NCBI GenBank assembly: GCA_021796275.1
Contig: JAJYOI010000018.1
Coordinates: 1 to 41,918, forward strand
Origin: Bacteroidota bacterium
GTDB taxonomy: Bacteria; Bacteroidota; Ignavibacteria; UBA10030; UBA8401
DNA length: 41,918 nucleotides
Reading direction: 5' to 3'
A model generated the notes under the pieces. It ran no database searches and was not told the origin of the DNA. It was given only the letters and a program-made list of their open reading frames with translations. Positions within the stretch are counted from its first letter, which is position 1, and each line of letters opens with the position of its first letter. Of this stretch, positions 8,690 to 18,187 are shown piece by piece. Both the position numbers and the translations under genes were made by a program.

Positions 8690-11600
8690 CTACTTGATGA
8701 TCGCAAATTTGCCGATGTACGAACCGGTCGTACCGCCATCAACATGATAAATGTATAATCCGGGCGCAACATCGAGATTATCTTTCGTTCGTAAATCCCA
8801 TTCCACAGAGCCGCTGGTCGAACCATCCTGTCTCAGCGTTCTGACCAATTCGCCGCGAACAGTATAAATTCTGATAGTGCAGCTTAGCGGGAGATTTCGG
8901 AATTCCATTTTTCTGTCTCCGCGCCCCTGCACACCGAACGGCGCCGGCTCAAAACTCGCCGCACCGACGTACGGATTCGGCACAACATACGGGTGAGTGG
9001 AGAATGCTTCTTTTGCTTTCTCGCTCGAAATGGTTTCGCCTTGTGTGCTGAACACAAACACATCGTTTGCGTCAAACGGTCTTAACAATTTAAACTGATA
9101 CACATCTCCGGCTGTCGGGTTAATGGTGGCATTCGAAGCGTTTGTTAACTGTATTTGCCATGTCACACGCTGACTTTGTTTAACTGTATCCGCTCCCGTC
9201 AGTACTTGTATGACTTCAGGAATTCCTGCTGCGCCGGTATAGCTCAGTGTCGAATCATTGTTGGTATCTGAAAATGTAAATTTAGCTTTTTTATCGCCGG
9301 CAGAAGTGTGAAAGACAATCGTGAACTTCACGGGAAGCGGTTTTCCGAAAAGCGGATTGCGCGGAAGCGCGGTATCAACAATACTGTTTGAAAATATGAT
9401 ATCAAAGTCATCGGGGAATCCCGCCCTTCGATAATTAACAGGCCATAGCCCGATGTATTGCACAGCAAGCTGTGCATTCGTTTTGCTGCCGGCGGTGAAT
9501 TTGGAATTTGCGGTATCTATTTGATATGTCGCTATGGTCTTTATGACCGGTAGAATTCCAAGCCCCGAAATCCCTTTCCCAGCGCCGTCAAAATCATTTC
9601 CTGTGCTGAAAAGTATTTTGTTGTTATCGGTGCTGTCAATCAAATTGTATGAAAGCGGATGCACGCTATCCGGACTGGTGTTGAAAGTAATTTTCATCAG
9701 ATGATTATCCGGCACCTGCGACGAGTTGAGAACCTGCACCGAAACTGTTCCGGTTCCGGCTCCCGATATTTTCTTCACATCGGAGGTCAACGCTTGATTG
9801 TAGCCTAACACTTTCGGCTCAGGCATAACCATCACTACATTTTTAGGAAGAATAATTCCGCCAAGAAGCGTTCGCGTTACCGACATTGAATTTTCCGCGG
9901 GATAAAATGTAAACGCTTCTCCCGTTTGTCCCTGAATAATCGTCGCTCCAAAATCGTACGAAGTTACCGCATAAAAATACTGCTGTCCGTTAGTCACTGT
10001 GGTATCACGGAACGAATGCACTAACCCTGTTTCACTTCCCAGATTGTATGCCAACCCGTTGACGGTTACAGCAGAATATCCGCTCACTCCATCTTTCAAG
10101 TCAAATTGGGCTAAGGGATTTCCATTGTTCGTTTGCGATATGCCGCGTGCGCCGATAACAGTACTGACATCATTAAAATTATAATCCGTTGCACGGTAAA
10201 TTTTATATCCTTCAAAATCATTAATGTTCGTCGTCGGGTCGGTTGAATGCTCGGCGACATCATCCCAGTAGAGCTGAACATAACCGTCGCCTGCTTCCGC
10301 CTTAAGAGTCGGCGTTGGAGGCGGCGTAGCAAAACGATAATTGCCAGCATAAATTGTTTGCACGACTTTCACGGTGTTTCTCAGGTCATTCAAATCATTT
10401 CCGTACGCCAGTGCCAAGCTGAACCGCTCTTCGGTTCCGGCTTTCAGCGTAAAAGGACCTGAGGCAAATAAAAATCCTATATTCAGATTTTGGGGAGAAG
10501 ACGTATCAAAGGGACCAGAGCCATGATCTCCCGAAGCAACGGCTTTCCCTGTAAAATAATCATAAAAATAATTCGGGTAATCGCCGTTATAGTACTGATT
10601 GACCACCGGCTGCTGGGCTGTCGAATTCTTATAAAACACGATTCCTCCATCGCCGCCGAGTGCAGGGTCCGCAATTTTAAACATCCTGAATCCTGTCAAG
10701 CCGATTTGGTCGGATTCATCAAGATCGGTCTTATCAAAATTTTGCTCGCCTTCCGTTGGAATCCCGTCCCCTTCTCCCGGATCGTGCGTGTTCGGTTCTC
10801 CATCTTTTCCGAAATCATTCAGCGAGGCAACCCAATCCATATCTTCATCGCCTGTCCACCACACTCCGGCTTTGTATGCCGGACGATTTTGAATTTTACC
10901 GTAGTACGCTTCAAAATTTGAAACATTATATTTTTCGGGATGTGATAAAATGTAGTTCATAATATTTTGCTGCCCGACAATTTTTGTTCCCGGATCGGTA
11001 TTGCCGTTTGCATCAGGAACACCGCGGCTTTCGTCAATAATACCGTCGCCGTCATTATCAATTCCATCGTATGGTTTCCCAGGCGTTTCAAGATAGGCAT
11101 AGCCAAGATACCCGGTTCTGTCGCATTTGCTGATGAGGTCAACGCCGTGACCATAAGTATCCCAAGTGTACACCAAGTTTAATCCGGTCGAGTGATCAAA
11201 CGCGGCGTTGTCGTCGTCCGATTCATAGACATTATCACACGGGCTATAAGAAGAACCTCCGACACCGGAATCCATATACAATCCGAAAATCATGTCTTCA
11301 GGATCGCCGTTGCTTGGATAGTCGGTGGTTCCTTCATTGGCAATATCGTAGTGCCAGAAAATTACATTGCCGGCTTGCGGGTTTGCCCATTGAAAACCGC
11401 GCACCGATATTCTCAGTCCCAATCCGTACCGTGTTGCGTCTCTGCTATCCGGCTGAAAATCCCACGCATCGTAATATTGATCGTCCATCACCATGTAGCT
11501 TTCCTGGTCCGGTGCATATAAGGTTGACGTGCCGAAATATCCGTTCCATCGTCCGTTCCATGTTGTGTCTTTGTCGGGCCATGAATCAGGCCATGTTCGC

Positions 11601-12061
11601 GGATCGTTGCTCATTGCAATGGAACGTCCTTTGTTGATCGAAGGATCAGGTTGAAAATATCCGGGGCGCGGTTCAAATCGCATTAAGCGGTTTCTTTTCA
11701 CGCTTATTCCTTGTCCTTCGCGGTAACCTGTTTCCATAATATAGGCAGTGGTGTTGTTCCGCTGTTTTATTTTTGCCAAAACGAACGGAGTAATGCCGTC
11801 GGTATAATTCATACCGGAACCTTTCGGAACTTCGGCGGAATGCGATATTGACAAATCCGCATCGGGGCCGAAATAATTTCCCACCATTCCGTAATTCCAA
11901 AACTCCGTGCGAATGTTGTTGGCGTCATGGGTTCCGCGGCGTTCGTTCTGAGAGTCTCCCCGCTTGTCAGGAGGCACGACAGGATAATATTGCTGCTGTG
12001 AAAAAAGGAAATCGTTTCCAACAAGAAGCGCGGCAAAAAGGATGCAGAGACATTTTCTCAT
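8690..12061 (-). CDS. Large surface protein with FN3-like module, Ca-binding DxDxDG loop and FlgD/T9SS-like C-terminal domain
   Basis: I start this 1123-aa protein at 12061 because AAGGAT precedes that ATG and the signal peptide MRKCLCILFAALLVGNDFLF begins there. A longer frame to 12127 would bury the signal. The N-terminal half is aromatic-rich and has no family I recognise. An acidic calcium-loop-like stretch reads IDNDGDGIIDESRG. A fibronectin-III-like module covers about PTPTLKAEAGDGYVQLYWDD to YFYAVTSYDFG. The end (YVVPNPYVGA, then RIYTVRGELVRTL and GLYIYHVDGG) is a FlgD-like/T9SS-type C-terminal domain. It lies between the TonB receptor and the PorV-like gene, a position like that of SusD-type surface lipoproteins, although it has no lipobox and no SusD similarity that I can see. 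A role in binding polymer at the cell surface is inference. Confidence 0.7.
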   Translation of the reverse strand: MRKCLCILFAALLVGNDFLFSQQQYYPVVPPDKRGDSQNERRGTHDANNIRTEFWNYGMVGNYFGPDADLSISHSAEVPKGSGMNYTDGITPFVLAKIKQRNNTTAYIMETGYREGQGISVKRNRLMRFEPRPGYFQPDPSINKGRSIAMSNDPRTWPDSWPDKDTTWNGRWNGYFGTSTLYAPDQESYMVMDDQYYDAWDFQPDSRDATRYGLGLRISVRGFQWANPQAGNVIFWHYDIANEGTTDYPSNGDPEDMIFGLYMDSGVGGSSYSPCDNVYESDDDNAAFDHSTGLNLVYTWDTYGHGVDLISKCDRTGYLGYAYLETPGKPYDGIDNDGDGIIDESRGVPDANGNTDPGTKIVGQQNIMNYILSHPEKYNVSNFEAYYGKIQNRPAYKAGVWWTGDEDMDWVASLNDFGKDGEPNTHDPGEGDGIPTEGEQNFDKTDLDESDQIGLTGFRMFKIADPALGGDGGIVFYKNSTAQQPVVNQYYNGDYPNYFYDYFTGKAVASGDHGSGPFDTSSPQNLNIGFLFASGPFTLKAGTEERFSLALAYGNDLNDLRNTVKVVQTIYAGNYRFATPPPTPTLKAEAGDGYVQLYWDDVAEHSTDPTTNINDFEGYKIYRATDYNFNDVSTVIGARGISQTNNGNPLAQFDLKDGVSGYSAVTVNGLAYNLGSETGLVHSFRDTTVTNGQQYFYAVTSYDFGATIIQGQTGEAFTFYPAENSMSVTRTLLGGIILPKNVVMVMPEPKVLGYNQALTSDVKKISGAGTGTVSVQVLNSSQVPDNHLMKITFNTSPDSVHPLSYNLIDSTDNNKILFSTGNDFDGAGKGISGLGILPVIKTIATYQIDTANSKFTAGSKTNAQLAVQYIGLWPVNYRRAGFPDDFDIIFSNSIVDTALPRNPLFGKPLPVKFTIVFHTSAGDKKAKFTFSDTNNDSTLSYTGAAGIPEVIQVLTGADTVKQSQRVTWQIQLTNASNATINPTAGDVYQFKLLRPFDANDVFVFSTQGETISSEKAKEAFSTHPYVVPNPYVGAASFEPAPFGVQGRGDRKMEFRNLPLSCTIRIYTVRGELVRTLRQDGSTSGSVEWDLRTKDNLDVAPGLYIYHVDGGTTGSYIGKFAIIK

Positions 12062-12155
12062 TTTGAAAATCCTTCGGAACAGAAACTTTCCATATTCGTC
12101 ATCCAATTGAAACAAGATGATCTGCACTTAATAAGGTATAGACCATCTCAATACT

Positions 12156-14849
12156 TTACTGCAAAGGTGCGAGTTGAGACAGCGAAATTCCGATTTCAAT
12201 CTTTCGCGGCGAATAATAGCGCAATGGATTTGCCAACAAAAATTTATCAGTGAAGGGCGTAGCAGAATAATCGGGACTGCCGGTCGTTGGAAACACATCG
12301 CCGTTAAAGTACGTCGCGTCGAATACGTTGAAAACCCGTAAGAACGCGTTAAAGCTGACACTGCCAATTGAAAAATCTTTTTCCGCCCGGAGATCAACAA
12401 GAAAGCTGCTCGGCTTGCGCCCGGAATTCGTTTCAATTTGCGAACCAAATCCTGATCCGATATTCGGCGTGTACGGAAGCCCGCTTCCATATCGGAGTAT
12501 CACACTGATTGAATAATCTTCAGGCTGAGAAACTGTAATACTTCCATTGACCGTTTGGCGTTGGTCCCAGTTGAACGGCTCCTGCCGCGGGCGCGCATCT
12601 CTTCCCGCTTCAGCAAGATTTGCAGTCTCAGCAGGATCGCTCGAATTTCCTATCGCATTTTGCCATGTGTAATCGAGAGTTGTGCTGACAATGCCCACAC
12701 GACGCTGCGTCAGTGAAATGGTAAACCCTGAAACATTTCCAAAATCAACATTCGTCAAACGCGAATAGCGCGCATCGTTGTATGTGGAAATAAATTCCGT
12801 GCCGAGCAAATCCCGTATGTCTTTATAAAAAATGTTGGCAGACATTCCCAACACGTCGGAGAGCGCGTTCTTATATCCGAATTCATATTGCACCGTCCGC
12901 TCCGGCTTCACATCAGGATTGCCCAACACTCCGTAGTCAGACGTAGCCGCCTGTATGAGTGCAAGCCTGGCATAATTTGCATTGCTGAAAATATCTCTCA
13001 GCGGCGGCAGCTGATAGAAATGTCCGTAGGAGAAAAATATTCCCGATGTTGTGGTGATAGGGTAAGAAACACCAAGCCGCGGCGCGTACGTCATTTTCGG
13101 TGTTGTTCGTTTGGCATACGAAGAAGGGGCACCCGCAATTGCATTCGCCGGATTTGCCAAGTCGCTCGGAATTGTTGAGCGGGCGTCGAAATATTCAAAA
13201 CGAACTCCTGCCCGAATTGTTAAATCATTCCACTCGATCAAATCCTGAGCATAGGCCGCTCCCGAAATCGGTTTGTAATATTGTACGCCGGGATAATCCG
13301 GAGGAAGATCAACATATCGTTTCAAGACATTCTGTCCGGCTTCCTGAAGATAGACAAGTGTGCCCGCTGTGCCGAATGCCAAATCCGAATATTGAAATTC
13401 TCCTCCGATTTTTATTTGATGGTCATGCGTCACTTGGCTTAACACAGAAAATTGAGCGATATACGAATTCGTCTTCTGGCGAAAGCGTCCGAAATCTACG
13501 CCGCGATAATTTGCATCGGAATTCGGCAACACTTCAGGCGGCTTTGCAGAATCGTACCGTGCATCGTAAAAATTGTCGTACGCCCAGTCGGTATAATCAA
13601 AATAATTTTGATGCAGACTCAGTGTATAATATGTGCTCTTTGAAAGCAGCTGCGTGACATCCAATCCTTGAATGTACGACGTAGTCTTTTGTTTTCTCAT
13701 TCCATCGGGTTCCAGTCTCCACTGCCACGTTCCGTTCCGCGCATCGGAATAATTGAACAGCGCCTGATAGCTTATCTCAATGCCGGGAAGAGATTTGTTC
13801 GTTATTTTTGCAAGCCCGGACCATTCGTATGAATAGCTGAGAGGAACTTGCTTTCCGCCGCCCGTCGGGTGATCAACAGATGTGTCAGTCGGAACATATG
13901 TTTGTGTGCCGTACAGATAATCATTAAACACATAACGCCTTCCGCTGGCTAAGAAATATGTTTGAGGAATACCTGTCGGACCGCTGACGTTCGCCTGAAA
14001 ACTTTGAGTGGATAAAGGATGCGATGTGTACGTCAATCCGCGTTTTCCGCCGCTGCTATAAAGAAAATCGCCGTCATAAACTTCCGCATTCCATGTAAAA
14101 TGATCTGTTCCCGATTTAAGAACAGTGTTCACCACACCGCTCATCGCCTGGCCATACTCCGCATCAAAGGTGCCGGTGATGACCTGAACTTCCTGAATCA
14201 ATGAGCGATCAATTTTTACACTCGATGCATTGTCGTATGGATTATTAATTGAAACCCCATTGACTTGATACTGAACTTCTCCTTCTCTGCCCCCGCGAAA
14301 ATGCCCGTCCACAACTCCCGCCTGAAGATTTACAATATCCTGAAGGTCTTGCACAGGCAGCGCGCTGATCTGCCGATCGCTCACTGTTGCAACAGTGCTC
14401 GTGAGATTGACATCAACAACGGGTTTTTGTGCCGTCACAACAACTTCCTGAGTCGTCACACCTTCTTCTTGCAATACCGCGTCTATCTTTGTGGTATTAT
14501 CAACGATCACCTGCACATTTTTCACCACGTACGTGGCGTAACCGATAAATCGAAATTGCACTTCATAGCTGCCGGGAGGAATGTTGAGAATTGTGTAATA
14601 ACCGTCCGGATCAGTAACACCGCCAAGTGCCGTTCCTGTGAGAACAATATTTGCGCCGGGCAGCGGCTCTTTATTTTTATCAACAACTCTTCCCGCAAGT
14701 TTGCCTGTTGTTCCACCGAAAACTGAAACCGACCATAAGACAAGAAGAACACAAACAGCAAGAGACAGCCGTCGTTTGGAAAGCACCGCTCTTTCGATTT
14801 TGCTTGTGTGTGATAACTCTGAAAAGTGAAACCGTAAAAAAAACGTCAT
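12156..14849 (-). CDS. TonB-dependent receptor with CarboxypepD_reg-like N-terminal domain
   Basis: This is an outer-membrane active transporter of about 900 aa. After the signal region comes a CarboxypepD_reg-like domain (GKLAGRVVDKNKEPLPGANI, then GVTDPDGYYTILNIPPGSYEV). Next is a plug domain (LPVQDLQDIVNLQAGVVDG, FDAEYGQAMSGVVN), and then a long beta-barrel ending in aromatic-rich strands. The start is uncertain. A GTG at 14861, the ATG at 14849 chosen here, and a GTG at 14786 just before the hydrophobic core are all possible. The signal peptide core is RRLSLAVCVLLVLWSVSVFG. It is the first gene after the terminator at 14901-14935. The likely cargo is the oligosaccharide released by the T9SS-exported GH144 enzyme. 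It is SusC-like in architecture, but SusD is missing. Confidence 0.88.
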   Translation of the reverse strand: MTFFLRFHFSELSHTSKIERAVLSKRRLSLAVCVLLVLWSVSVFGGTTGKLAGRVVDKNKEPLPGANIVLTGTALGGVTDPDGYYTILNIPPGSYEVQFRFIGYATYVVKNVQVIVDNTTKIDAVLQEEGVTTQEVVVTAQKPVVDVNLTSTVATVSDRQISALPVQDLQDIVNLQAGVVDGHFRGGREGEVQYQVNGVSINNPYDNASSVKIDRSLIQEVQVITGTFDAEYGQAMSGVVNTVLKSGTDHFTWNAEVYDGDFLYSSGGKRGLTYTSHPLSTQSFQANVSGPTGIPQTYFLASGRRYVFNDYLYGTQTYVPTDTSVDHPTGGGKQVPLSYSYEWSGLAKITNKSLPGIEISYQALFNYSDARNGTWQWRLEPDGMRKQKTTSYIQGLDVTQLLSKSTYYTLSLHQNYFDYTDWAYDNFYDARYDSAKPPEVLPNSDANYRGVDFGRFRQKTNSYIAQFSVLSQVTHDHQIKIGGEFQYSDLAFGTAGTLVYLQEAGQNVLKRYVDLPPDYPGVQYYKPISGAAYAQDLIEWNDLTIRAGVRFEYFDARSTIPSDLANPANAIAGAPSSYAKRTTPKMTYAPRLGVSYPITTTSGIFFSYGHFYQLPPLRDIFSNANYARLALIQAATSDYGVLGNPDVKPERTVQYEFGYKNALSDVLGMSANIFYKDIRDLLGTEFISTYNDARYSRLTNVDFGNVSGFTISLTQRRVGIVSTTLDYTWQNAIGNSSDPAETANLAEAGRDARPRQEPFNWDQRQTVNGSITVSQPEDYSISVILRYGSGLPYTPNIGSGFGSQIETNSGRKPSSFLVDLRAEKDFSIGSVSFNAFLRVFNVFDATYFNGDVFPTTGSPDYSATPFTDKFLLANPLRYYSPRKIEIGISLSQLAPLQ

Positions 14850-14900
14850 AGTCTTTCTCACGTCATTAGGAACTATGAAACTGCAATGATGAAAAAATAC

Positions 14901-14935
14901 ATCAGCGTGTCCCGATATTCTCGGGACACGCTGAT
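14901..14935 (-). terminator. Intrinsic terminator after the CBM9-like gene
   Basis: A perfect 15-bp stem (14901-14915 with 14921-14935) has a 5-nt loop. On the minus strand it is followed by GTATTTTTTC, a U-tract. It sits 9 bp beyond the CBM9 stop codon and only about 40 bp before the TonB-receptor start, which leaves very little room for a separate promoter. Confidence 0.9.
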
Positions 14936-14943
14936 AAGTTACA

Positions 14944-16881
14944 TCATTTCAACAACACCATGCGTCCAACTGCCATTTGATCTAGCGACGTGCGCAAACG
15001 ATATGTGTAAACGCCCGAAGCGAGTTTCAATCCATTGAACTCCACTTCTTGATCTCCCGCTTGGCGAACACCAAGATCTTGCACCGCCACAAGACGGCCG
15101 AGAACATCGAACACTTCAAGCCTGACATTGCTCGCCTTCGACATTGAAAATTTAATTGTCGTTGACGGGTTGAACGGATTCGGATAATTGCCATAAAGCT
15201 TGAATTGCAACGGGGCAACAGTATTTTGCTGCCCAACGGCTAACACAGTGTTCGGATTCATCCACATCCATGCGGAGGCTTGCTTCCCACCGCTCTCTCT
15301 CGCAAACCAAACTCTCGAAGCGCAATCCTGATTCACATCTCCAACCAAATCGCCGTCAAACATCGTTACGCCTAAAAAGACAACGCCATCACCGCGGCCT
15401 GCTGGATAGCCTAATTTGCGAAGATTGATTTTCATCACTGCGGTGTAACCGCTGTCGACGTCTGTTCCGAGAGTATCAACAGTTGATCCGTCCTTAAGTG
15501 CAAGCTTCACTTGAACCGCTGCACCTAAAGAATCCCATCCGGTACCGGACAAATCTTCCATCCTCATTGCATTCCCGACCGAATCAACAATGAATGTCAG
15601 GTTACGCGTTATCTGAACCGAATCGCCATTGCGTGTACCGCGATCATTTATCGACACGCGGAAACCATCCCAAAGATCCGGCTGACTCGGCACAGATTCT
15701 ACAACGCCATCTCGAACATCGAAGCCGAGGTACAACGTGTCTCCCAGATAGAAATATTTTACCGTCGCATCGTTGGGATCAAAAATCGGCTGCGTTGAAC
15801 CGTGTACCGGCGGCTGATATTGACCGCTTGTATACGATAGCGATTGCGGGTAAGCATTGCGAATTGCACTATCACCGTATTTCAATTTCAATGTGCCGAC
15901 GTTTGGATTGCTCCAGACTGGATCGTTCAGTGTTCCATCGAATTTAGGCGCGGAATAATTTCCAGCACTCGGTATAATCATATCGGCATTTACCGTCGGA
16001 GCTGCGCCTGAAGAAGTTGTTACATCAGGCCGGATGAACACTCTCAAGTAATTGTACGAATCTCCGCCTCCCCACTGTCCTTGTGCCCATGCCTTGTTGA
16101 TAGTAAATCTATTTTTGACTGTATCGGCACCTTTAAACCACTGCCAATCGGCATCATAGATAGAAGTATTCCATGCAACAATTTCTCCGGCGGCATTTGT
16201 TGGATCATAACCGAATGCTTTCAGATTGAATTTAAATTCGGTAGTCCAACTTGTATCAATAACTGAATCATCATTTGTTCTTCCCTTCACGGTAGTAACC
16301 GCATTCCACACTTGTCCTTTCAGCAGTCCATACTGTGGCATATTGGGATCAGTCACAGTGTCAGTTCGGCTGCCGCCATACGCTCCAAAATACCCCGGAA
16401 GCGCACCGGGTAAAGCAGTATTGGTGTCTGCCCACGGTTCAGCAACCCATCCATAAAAAATTTCTCTTCGGGGTAGAGGTCTGTTCGCAACGGATTTATC
16501 AAGAATAGCTCCTAACAACCCATCCCATTTTGCCGGTCCGGGCCACAATCCGCCACCAATTGAACTATCGTTGCACACTAAAGCGATATATAAGCTGTCG
16601 CCATAGACAAGAAATTTAACTGTCGCATTGATCGGGTCACTCGGGGTTATGGGCCAACCGTCAGTATTGTAACCGGAACCGGGTAAGCCAGGGTCTTGTC
16701 CGTACTTTATCACAATCGAATCTGCTTTTGCCCAATCCGCTTCATTCAATTTACCATCGAGCGTAATTGGTCCCGATGCAACACGTGCCCAGATTGCATC
16801 GGTGCGCTTGATCATCTGTCCAAACATCGTAAACGATGCCATAAACAACAGACAGGTAATCATCGTAAGTTTAAGTTTCAT
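14944..16881 (-). CDS. Two-module CBM9-like protein with T9SS type A sorting domain
   Basis: This 645-aa protein has a signal peptide (MKLKLTMITCLLFMASFTMFGQ). Two repeats of a carbohydrate-binding family 9-like fold follow. The first begins ITLDGKLNEADWAKAD with NATVKFLVYGDSLYIALVC. The second begins PKFDGTLNDPVWSNP with ATVKYFYLGDTLYLGFDVRD. The C-terminus is a textbook T9SS type A domain (KLYGNYPNPFNPSTTIKFSM, LEVFDVLGRLVA, LASGVYTYRL). It should therefore be displayed at or released from the cell surface as a polysaccharide-binding protein without a visible catalytic domain. A good ribosome site (AAAGGAG) precedes the ATG. It lies 152 bp downstream of the LacI gene on the same strand, so it may share the LacI promoter, and it ends at a strong terminator. 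Confidence 0.8.
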   Translation of the reverse strand: MKLKLTMITCLLFMASFTMFGQMIKRTDAIWARVASGPITLDGKLNEADWAKADSIVIKYGQDPGLPGSGYNTDGWPITPSDPINATVKFLVYGDSLYIALVCNDSSIGGGLWPGPAKWDGLLGAILDKSVANRPLPRREIFYGWVAEPWADTNTALPGALPGYFGAYGGSRTDTVTDPNMPQYGLLKGQVWNAVTTVKGRTNDDSVIDTSWTTEFKFNLKAFGYDPTNAAGEIVAWNTSIYDADWQWFKGADTVKNRFTINKAWAQGQWGGGDSYNYLRVFIRPDVTTSSGAAPTVNADMIIPSAGNYSAPKFDGTLNDPVWSNPNVGTLKLKYGDSAIRNAYPQSLSYTSGQYQPPVHGSTQPIFDPNDATVKYFYLGDTLYLGFDVRDGVVESVPSQPDLWDGFRVSINDRGTRNGDSVQITRNLTFIVDSVGNAMRMEDLSGTGWDSLGAAVQVKLALKDGSTVDTLGTDVDSGYTAVMKINLRKLGYPAGRGDGVVFLGVTMFDGDLVGDVNQDCASRVWFARESGGKQASAWMWMNPNTVLAVGQQNTVAPLQFKLYGNYPNPFNPSTTIKFSMSKASNVRLEVFDVLGRLVAVQDLGVRQAGDQEVEFNGLKLASGVYTYRLRTSLDQMAVGRMVLLK

Positions 16882-17033
16882 GACGTTACTCCTTTGTTAA
16901 TGAGTGAAAGATGCCATTGGACTATTTGCCAGCATCTACTATCCCGTACTGTGGGATGACATTACTGCTTGTTGCAGTGCTGCGGCTGCAGCAAAAAAAA
17001 GTTTTTGTGTAACGCCGGGATACTCACCTCCTT
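16882..17033 (-). promoter_or_regulatory. lacI-CBM9 intercistronic leader with two small hairpins
   Basis: The 152-bp spacer contains no LacI-type palindrome and no convincing -35/-10 pair. On the minus strand it carries two adjacent short stem-loops (GCTGCAGCCGCAGC and ACTGCAACAAGCAGT) preceded by a T-rich run. A strong Shine-Dalgarno-like AAGGAGG lies just after the lacI stop, without a start codon at proper distance. A role in mRNA stability or translation of the CBM9 gene is possible but unproven. Confidence 0.3.
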
Positions 17034-18056
17034 TTAATCATCATTATTATTTGTTTCGTGAATTCCGCATGACTCTCTCACAACCAATTCCGTTGTAATG
17101 ATATCTTGTTTTTTGATGTAATTATCTTTCTCTGTCACCGCCGCGAAAAGATGCTCCATCGCCAGCACACCGAGATTGCTGATTGGAACATGAACCGAGC
17201 TTAAGCCCGGTTTCATAAATCTTGAAATCGGAATATCATCGAAACCCGCCACCGCCATTTCCTCCGGTACATGAACGCCGGACTCCCGCAATGCACTTAT
17301 CGCGCCGATTGCCATCGAATCATTTGAAGCGAAAATAGCGGTCGGCCGATTTTGCAAATGCAATATTTTTTTTGCTGCCTCGAACCCTGCTTCTTCCGTG
17401 AAGTCGCCGGAAAATTCTAAATCCGGCGAAGTCTCAAGATTTGCTTCACGAACTGCAGTGCGGTAGCCGCTTAATCGTTCTTCGGCATCGTAATTCTGTT
17501 CTGTTCCTTTGATGATTGCAATGCGAGCGTGATGATGCTGGATTAAATGCTTCACCATCTGATTCGCGCCGCCGAAATTATCTATGTTAAGAGAATCGAA
17601 CGACGAATCTCTCACATAGCAGTTAAGAAGTACAACAGGAAGTGACTTTGGAAGGTTTGCGTTCAGTGTCGCTGCATCTATGTGAGGAGACATAATCACT
17701 AGACCGTCAACGCGCCCCCGCATGACACGAAGAGCCGCCTCAATTTCGCTTCTATTATTGTGCGAACTTGAAACGAGTAAATGATGATGATGTTGCTGCA
17801 CCGTTTGATCTGCGCCGCGAATGACTTCAGAAAAGAACTCACCGTACAAATCAGGAAGCAACAACCCGACTGTGTCGGTTTTGCTCGTGCTCAAACTTCG
17901 AGCTGACGCATTCGGCGTATAGCGCAAATCTCTCGCTATCGTCAGAACACGGTGACGTGTTTCGTCCGTTACCGACCCGCTCTTGTTGAAAACTCTTGAG
18001 ACAGTTGCTATTGAAACATTTGCACGTTCAGCGACATCCTTAATCGTAACCTTCAT
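17034..18056 (-). CDS. LacI-family transcriptional regulator
   Basis: This 340-aa protein has the full LacI architecture. The N-terminal helix-turn-helix and hinge helix read TIKDVAERANVSIATVSRVF, then RYTPNASARSL. A periplasmic-binding-protein-like effector domain follows (TVGLLLPDLYGEFFSEVIRG, AIFASNDSMAIGAISAL, VAGFDDIPISRFMKPGLSSV). It should bind palindromes with a central CG. Two such sites lie directly in its own promoter region, so autoregulation is likely. Its position upstream of the CBM9/TonB/GH144/GH94 genes suggests it senses a sugar or oligosaccharide from that pathway. The effector cannot be read from sequence. No further copy of the operator was seen upstream of the other carbohydrate genes. 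Confidence 0.93.
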   Translation of the reverse strand: MKVTIKDVAERANVSIATVSRVFNKSGSVTDETRHRVLTIARDLRYTPNASARSLSTSKTDTVGLLLPDLYGEFFSEVIRGADQTVQQHHHHLLVSSSHNNRSEIEAALRVMRGRVDGLVIMSPHIDAATLNANLPKSLPVVLLNCYVRDSSFDSLNIDNFGGANQMVKHLIQHHHARIAIIKGTEQNYDAEERLSGYRTAVREANLETSPDLEFSGDFTEEAGFEAAKKILHLQNRPTAIFASNDSMAIGAISALRESGVHVPEEMAVAGFDDIPISRFMKPGLSSVHVPISNLGVLAMEHLFAAVTEKDNYIKKQDIITTELVVRESCGIHETNNNDD

Positions 18057-18116
18057 TCAAGTCTGACCTCTCCGTGCTTAAGATTTTGGTGCAAATTGCT
18101 TTGTGAGTTGGCAGTT

Positions 18117-18132
18117 ATGTAAGCGTTTACAT
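18117..18132. promoter_or_regulatory. LacI-type operator O1
   Basis: The 16-mer ATGTAAGCGTTTACAT is a near-perfect palindrome with central CG, matching the LacI/CcpA-type consensus (TGNAANCGNTNNCA class). Its centre lies 55 bp downstream of the centre of the second operator, in the 5' leader of the lacI gene. That spacing is about five helical turns and suits repression by looping. Confidence 0.8.
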
Positions 18133-18171
18133 TTTTGGAGATAAAAAAAGCGAAATTAAGAGTTTTTCGCT

Positions 18172-18187
18172 ATGTAAACGTTTACAT
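18172..18187. promoter_or_regulatory. LacI-type operator O2
   Basis: The sequence ATGTAAACGTTTACAT is a perfect 16-bp palindrome. It overlaps the downstream edge of the -10 box and is centred on the predicted transcription start near 18179, a classic blocking position for LacI-family repressors. Confidence 0.88.

Noticed and set aside
13100..13657. A 185-aa plus-strand frame within the TonB-receptor gene
   Set aside because: It is a shadow of the receptor barrel coding sequence; composition and lack of motifs argue against a gene.
17012..17033. Strong Shine-Dalgarno AAGGAGG just after the lacI stop, suggesting a small gene
   Set aside because: No start codon at suitable distance; a GTG frame would be only about 20 codons and sits too close to the motif.
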